Below, piece after piece: positions 7,328 to 10,521 of a stretch of 10,521 nt of DNA. The notes beneath the pieces are model-generated. The model did no database searches, was not told the DNA's origin, and saw only the letters and a program-made list of their open reading frames with translations. The stretch is from Verrucomicrobiota bacterium (GTDB lineage: Bacteria; Verrucomicrobiota; Verrucomicrobiia; Limisphaerales; UBA1100): positions 1 to 10,521 of the forward strand of contig JAPKDK010000090.1 of NCBI GenBank assembly GCA_028872645.1, in the 5' to 3' direction. The stretch's first letter is position 1; each line of letters begins with the position of its first letter. The translations under genes were made by a program, and so were the position numbers.

Positions 7328-7642
7328 TTAACTGGCGGTCAGCTCGAGTGGAGCGCCGGTGGAGTGAGTGATTTGAGCGCGGAAAAATTCCGGGCGTTTG
7401 TCCAGTTCCTTGCGCAGTCCTTCGAGTGCGCCGCCATCCATTTCGAACTGGAGGTTTATATAAAAGCCGCCTTTATGGCGGTTGTTAGCAATGCGAACGA
7501 AGCCGCGGCGGCCGAGTTTTTGTTCGTTGGTCACTTTGCCGCCGGCTTCGCTGATGAGGCCGTTGAGCTTGGTGATGTGCGCGTCCACACTGTCGGACTG
7601 GCCGGCAGTGTCGATGATGAATAATCCGTCGTAGCGTTTCAC
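7328..7642 (-). CDS. rpsF: 30S ribosomal protein bS6
   Basis: The product has 104 aa, about the usual S6 length. It shows the S6 ferredoxin-like fold: strand KRYDGLFIIDT, helix around 18-33, strand KVTNEQKLGRRGFV, then a strand with NNRHKGGFYINLQFEM and the helix LEGLRKELDKRPEFFRAQI. S6 binds S18 on the platform of the small subunit. The start is GTG at 7642, overlapping the TGA of pth by 4 bp (GTGA), so translation of rpsF is probably coupled to pth. A weak purine-rich stretch (GAAGAAA) lies upstream. S6 usually has its partner gene rpsR close by, but rpsR is absent from this cluster. Confidence 0.95.
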   Translation of the reverse strand: MKRYDGLFIIDTAGQSDSVDAHITKLNGLISEAGGKVTNEQKLGRRGFVRIANNRHKGGFYINLQFEMDGGALEGLRKELDKRPEFFRAQITHSTGAPLELTAS

Positions 7643-8283
7643 GTTTCTGTTTCTTCTTTCTCGTCTGTATTGACTGGTTCGTCTGTGTCGGGAGGGAAAA
7701 CCTTCCCGTTAAATTCATTCATCGCCCGTTCCGGCCCGTGGCTCAGCCAACTATTCACCTGCGCGGCCACTTTTTCCAGCACCGATTTCAGTGCTTCCTC
7801 TTCGTTTTCTCCAAACTTGCCCAACACGTGGGCGGCCAATTCCTGGCGGTCATCGGCCGGTCGTCCCACTCCAATGCGTAGGCGCGGATACTCCGGCGTG
7901 GCCAAGTGCTGCTCAATCGATCGCAGCCCGTTATGGCCTCCGGCGCGACCGCTTTTTCGCAGCCGGATTTCGCCAAACTCAATGTTGGCATCGTCCACAA
8001 TCGCCAGCACGCGGATGGCTTCGTCGATTTTATAAAAATCGCAAATCGCGCCTACCGCTTCGCCGCTGAGATTCATAAACGTCAGCGGCTCGCACAGCAG
8101 CACTGTGTGCCCGGACACTTCCGCCCGGGCAAGCCGCGCGGAAAACTTCTTCTTTTCGTCGGCCCATCTGGCACCCCATTGGGCGGCCAAATGTTCCACC
8201 GCTTGGAACCCAGCGTTGTGGCGCGTGCGTTCGTACTTCGCGCCCGGATTTCCGAGCCCCACGATGAGGTATGCAGCCTCCAT
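7639..8283 (-). CDS. pth: peptidyl-tRNA hydrolase
   Basis: The enzyme cleaves peptidyl-tRNA released by stalled ribosomes, freeing tRNA for reuse. The product has 214 aa. It starts with LIVGLGNPGAKYERTRHNAGF, containing Asn12 and His22, the catalytic residues of the family. The motif EPLTFMNLSGEAV holds Asn71, and DD at 97-98 matches the catalytic Asp region; the preceding residue is Val rather than the usual His, and ANIEFG replaces the common LDLPFG. GGHNGLRSIEQHL carries Asn118. A polar tail of about 20 residues after FNGKVFPP is longer than in E. coli (194 aa) and overlaps rpsF. rplY lies 21 bp upstream. The order rplY-pth-rpsF matches the chlamydial cluster. Confidence 0.96.
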   Translation of the reverse strand: MEAAYLIVGLGNPGAKYERTRHNAGFQAVEHLAAQWGARWADEKKKFSARLARAEVSGHTVLLCEPLTFMNLSGEAVGAICDFYKIDEAIRVLAIVDDANIEFGEIRLRKSGRAGGHNGLRSIEQHLATPEYPRLRIGVGRPADDRQELAAHVLGKFGENEEEALKSVLEKVAAQVNSWLSHGPERAMNEFNGKVFPPDTDEPVNTDEKEETET

Positions 8284-8304
8284 CGGCGCACCGCTCGCGG
8301 CGGG

Positions 8305-8970
8305 TTACTTTTTGTCGCCCCCGCCTTCCTCGGGCTTGGCATCGCCTTCGGCACCTTCGCCCGCGGCGCCTTCTTCGCCTTCCTCGCCTTCGGCAGGAGT
8401 TTCCTCCACCTCAACGCGCGGACGGGATACGGAGAAGACCGGGTTACTGGCATTATCCAAAATTTCTACACCTGCGGGCCTGATAATGTCGCTGACGTGC
8501 AGGGTGCTGCCGATTTCCAGCTCGCTGATATCCACCTCGATCATTTCTGGCAACGCGGTCGGGGTGCCACTCACGTGAACCTGACGCATCACGTGTTCGA
8601 GGTTACCGCCGGCGACTTTCACGCCCACTGCTTCGCCCACCGCAATCACAGGCACGGTGACGTGCACTTGCTGGTCCTTGCGCACTTCGCGGAAATCCAC
8701 GTGCAACGGCTGGCGGCTCAGCGGATGATGCTGCACTTCCTGAATCAATGCCAAACGGCTGTTACCGTCGAAGTTGAGGTCCACCAAAACCGCCGTGGCG
8801 GAGGTGGAGGCCATCATCCGCTGGAAACTTTTCTTGTCCACTTCCAGTTGCTCGGCACCTTCGCCGCTGCCGTAGATTATAGCGGGCAGACTGCCGGTGT
8901 GCCGGAGGGCTCTGACTTGGTTGCGTTTCTTTGCGGTGCGCGCGTTGGCGGCTAGTTCAATTGCTTTCAT
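8305..8970 (-). CDS. rplY: 50S ribosomal protein bL25 (TL5/Ctc form)
   Basis: The product has 221 aa and binds 5S rRNA. The N-terminal L25 domain covers about 4-93 (LAANARTAKKRNQVRALR, LPAIIYG, HHPLSRQPLHVDF). The second, beta-rich TL5/Ctc domain covers about 101-186 (VPVIAVGEAVGVK, LPEMIEVDISELEIG, LHVSDI). This makes it the long two-domain form (Ctc) rather than the short enterobacterial L25. The last 35 residues are a low-complexity Glu/Gly/Ala tail. An AGGA sits only 2 nt before the ATG, too close for an ideal ribosome binding site. prs ends 13 bp upstream. Confidence 0.95.
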   Translation of the reverse strand: MKAIELAANARTAKKRNQVRALRHTGSLPAIIYGSGEGAEQLEVDKKSFQRMMASTSATAVLVDLNFDGNSRLALIQEVQHHPLSRQPLHVDFREVRKDQQVHVTVPVIAVGEAVGVKVAGGNLEHVMRQVHVSGTPTALPEMIEVDISELEIGSTLHVSDIIRPAGVEILDNASNPVFSVSRPRVEVEETPAEGEEGEEGAAGEGAEGDAKPEEGGGDKK

Positions 8971-8983
8971 CGTCCTATTTATT

Positions 8984-9931
8984 CTATCCTATCCTCACTC
9001 CATCAAATTCAAAAAGCGATGTGATCGATGAATTCGTGTGAATCCGTTTAATCGCCTCGCCGAGCAGTGCGGCCACCGACAAAGTGGTCAAATTTAAGCC
9101 CTTGATTTCGGGGCGGGGAACAGTATCAGTCGAGATAAGTTCGTCAATGTTTGATTTCCGCATTCTTTTTGCGCCCAAATCATTCAAAACACAGTGGGAA
9201 ACCGCCGCAATGATTTTTTTGGCCCCACGCCGCCGCAGCAATCGCGCCGCTGAAACCAGCGTGCCCGCCGTTTCCGTGAGGTCATCCACCAGTAAAACCG
9301 TCTTCCCGCGCACTTTTCCGATGACCGAAACGGTCTCGGTTTCCGTGTCCGAAACCCGCCGCTTGGCCACGATCGCGAGGCTCGCGTGCAGCATTTGCGA
9401 GTACGCATGGGCCATTTTGATGCCGCCGGTGTCCGGGCTCACCACCGCCAGTTCGCCGCCCAAGTCGAGGGTTTTTAGGTATTCAAAAATCACCGGCGCC
9501 GCGTACAAATGATCCACCGGAATATCGAAAAATCCCTGAATCTGCTGGGCGTGTAAGTCCATCGTCAACACCCGGTTAACGCCCGCAGCCACCAATAAGT
9601 TGGCCACCAGCTTTGCACTGATGGGCACGCGCGGCTGATCTTTGCGATCCTGCCGCGCATAGCCATAAAACGGTAGCACCGCGGTGATCCGATTGGCGCT
9701 CGCGCGACGGAGCGCATCGATCATAATAAACAGCTCCATCAAATTTTGGTTTGCCGGCGGGCAAGTGCTTTGGATCACATACGTGTCCTCGCCGCGCACA
9801 TTTTCCTCAATCTTCACAAAGGTTTCGCCATTGGGGAAATCGCGGATGATGGCCTTGCCAAGAGGCATATTGATGCTGTCCGCAATGGACTTGGCAAGGG
9901 GCCGGTTGGATCTGCCGGAAAAGATTTTCAC
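8984..9931 (-). CDS. prs: ribose-phosphate pyrophosphokinase (PRPP synthetase)
   Basis: The enzyme makes PRPP from ribose 5-phosphate and ATP, feeding purine, pyrimidine, histidine, tryptophan and NAD synthesis. Starting at GTG 9931 gives 315 aa, the same length as E. coli Prs, beginning MKIFSGRSNRPLA. The frame extends to a GTG at 9991, but those 20 extra residues are not part of the family. Visible elements: NGETFVKIEENVRG, the catalytic loop YARQDRK (91-97), the DLHAQQIQGFFDIPVDHLYA signature (125-144), and the PRPP-binding loop VDDLTETAGT (215-224). That loop differs from the more usual DD(I/M)xDTxGT by a Glu. SPDTGGIKMA replaces the common SPDVGGVxRA. The next gene upstream is purE, so purine supply genes are adjacent. 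Confidence 0.96.
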   Translation of the reverse strand: MKIFSGRSNRPLAKSIADSINMPLGKAIIRDFPNGETFVKIEENVRGEDTYVIQSTCPPANQNLMELFIMIDALRRASANRITAVLPFYGYARQDRKDQPRVPISAKLVANLLVAAGVNRVLTMDLHAQQIQGFFDIPVDHLYAAPVIFEYLKTLDLGGELAVVSPDTGGIKMAHAYSQMLHASLAIVAKRRVSDTETETVSVIGKVRGKTVLLVDDLTETAGTLVSAARLLRRRGAKKIIAAVSHCVLNDLGAKRMRKSNIDELISTDTVPRPEIKGLNLTTLSVAALLGEAIKRIHTNSSITSLFEFDGVRIG

Positions 9932-9939
9932 TGTATTAG

Positions 9940-9967
9940 GTTTTAAAAGAAACGGCGATTGTGGCAA
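9940..9967 (-). promoter_or_regulatory. candidate promoter of prs
   Basis: On the - strand TTGCCA (9967-9962) and TAAAAC (9945-9940) are 16 bp apart, matching five and four of the six sigma-70 consensus positions. They lie in the 116-bp gap between purE and prs, the longest gap in the - strand gene run. Initiation 7-8 bp downstream would be at the prs GTG itself, implying a very short or absent leader. The rest of the gap holds two T7 runs and a CGCGCGCG tract but no clear terminator hairpin. Confidence 0.3.
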
Positions 9968-10047
9968 AAGACTGCGCCCGTATCTACCCACCCCACCCGC
10001 GCGCGGCGAGCAAAAAAACGATATGACAGAAAAAAACCGCCCTAAAC

Positions 10048-10521
10048 TTAAACCGCCGGCAAATCCTGATTCGCCTCACCATCAGCAGTTTGTTGCGCGC
10101 GGAAGTCTTCGTACGCCTTTTTGTACTCTGGATATTTGTTTCCGAGGATGGCCGTAGCCAGCAGCGCCGCGTTTTTCGCGCCCGGTTTACCGACCGCCAA
10201 AGTACCCACCGGCACCCCACCGGGCATTTGCACTATTGAAAGTAATGAATCGAGCCCCTCCGTGCTCCAAGCCTTCATCGGCACCCCCAGTACCGGCACC
10301 GAAGTAATCGCCGCCGTCACCCCCGCCAAATGCGCCGCACCACCGGCAGCCGCAATGATGACCTCCATCCCGTTCTCCGTGGAAGCGCTCACCCATCGCT
10401 GCAACAACTCCGGCGTGCGATGCGCCGAAATCACCTTCGCCTCAAAAGGCACCCCAAGATCCTTGAGTTGCTTCGCGCAATTCTCCATCACGGCCCAGTC
10501 TGAGTGACTGCCCATGATGAC
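10048..10521 (-). CDS. purE: N5-carboxyaminoimidazole ribonucleotide mutase PurE (5' end outside window)
   Basis: This enzyme of purine synthesis converts N5-CAIR to CAIR, normally after PurK has made N5-CAIR. The frame is open to the right edge: codons for Val-Ile precede the Met at 10515, matching the usual 'xVxIIMGSxSD' start, so this Met is internal and about 10 N-terminal residues are missing. Visible motifs are GSHSDW (substrate binding), SAHRTP with the catalytic His, GGAAHLAGVTAAITSVPVLGVP, and STEGLDSLLSIVQMPGGVPV. These are all hallmarks of the PurE family of bacterial class I mutases. A short hydrophilic tail ends the protein. prs is the next gene downstream. Confidence 0.96.
   Translation of the reverse strand, partial: VIMGSHSDWAVMENCAKQLKDLGVPFEAKVISAHRTPELLQRWVSASTENGMEVIIAAAGGAAHLAGVTAAITSVPVLGVPMKAWSTEGLDSLLSIVQMPGGVPVGTLAVGKPGAKNAALLATAILGNKYPEYKKAYEDFRAQQTADGEANQDLPAV

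Noticed and set aside
8305..8410. Repetitive-looking GC-rich stretch (ccttcg/cgcc units)
   Set aside because: It is explained by the Glu/Gly/Ala low-complexity tail of L25 and is not an independent repeat or array.
7906..8955. 349-codon open frame on the + strand opposite pth and rplY
   Set aside because: It crosses two strongly supported - strand genes and the gap between them. The His/Phe/Ala-rich product looks like an antisense shadow.
9932..9991. 20-residue N-terminal extension of Prs from a GTG at 9991
   Set aside because: It is not part of the family, and the GTG at 9931 gives the standard 315 aa and the usual MKIFSG start.
10028..10070. Possible terminator after purE with a T7 run
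   Set aside because: The GC blocks before the T run on the - strand are direct copies (GGCGG...GGCGG), not complementary arms, so no stable hairpin forms.

Overview
This window looks like a stretch of core chromosome from a Gram-negative (diderm) bacterium, most likely from the Planctomycetes-Verrucomicrobia-Chlamydiae group and probably Verrucomicrobiota. The outer-membrane genes bamA and ompH/skp show the diderm envelope. The run rplY(ctc)-pth-rpsF-...-rplI resembles the chlamydial order ctc-pth-rpsF-rpsR-rplI. Acidic or Ala/Lys tails on L25 and L9 fit the group. The taxonomic call is an inference from gene order and protein character, not from a search.

Layout. Positions 1-1269 are on the + strand: the 3' end of a gene that may be an aldo/keto-reductase-like oxidoreductase, then a lipoprotein with MORN-type repeats. 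A 42-bp convergent gap follows. From 1312 to the right edge everything is on the - strand. Read in the direction of transcription (right to left) the genes are purE (cut by the edge), prs, rplY/ctc, pth, rpsF, ssb, rplI, a rho-independent terminator, dnaB, bamA and ompH/skp.

How the genes work together. PurE and Prs serve purine nucleotide supply. L25, S6 and L9 are ribosomal proteins and Pth recycles peptidyl-tRNA, so this part is a translation block. SSB and DnaB act at the replication fork. BamA inserts beta-barrel proteins into the outer membrane, and the Skp-like protein chaperones them across the periplasm. Genes are tightly packed: pth/rpsF overlap by 4 bp and dnaB/bamA by 11 bp. A clear terminator hairpin between rplI and dnaB suggests that dnaB-bamA-ompH can be a separate or attenuated unit.

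The most notable points are an acidic coiled-coil insertion in the third POTRA domain of BamA, the absence of rpsR (S18) from the S6-SSB-L9 cluster, terminator and hairpin structures ahead of dnaB, and a lack of canonical Shine-Dalgarno sequences before nearly all starts. I see no mobile element, CRISPR array, tRNA, rRNA or prophage gene, and no convincing undescribed system. There is no gene-free stretch longer than about 120 bp.
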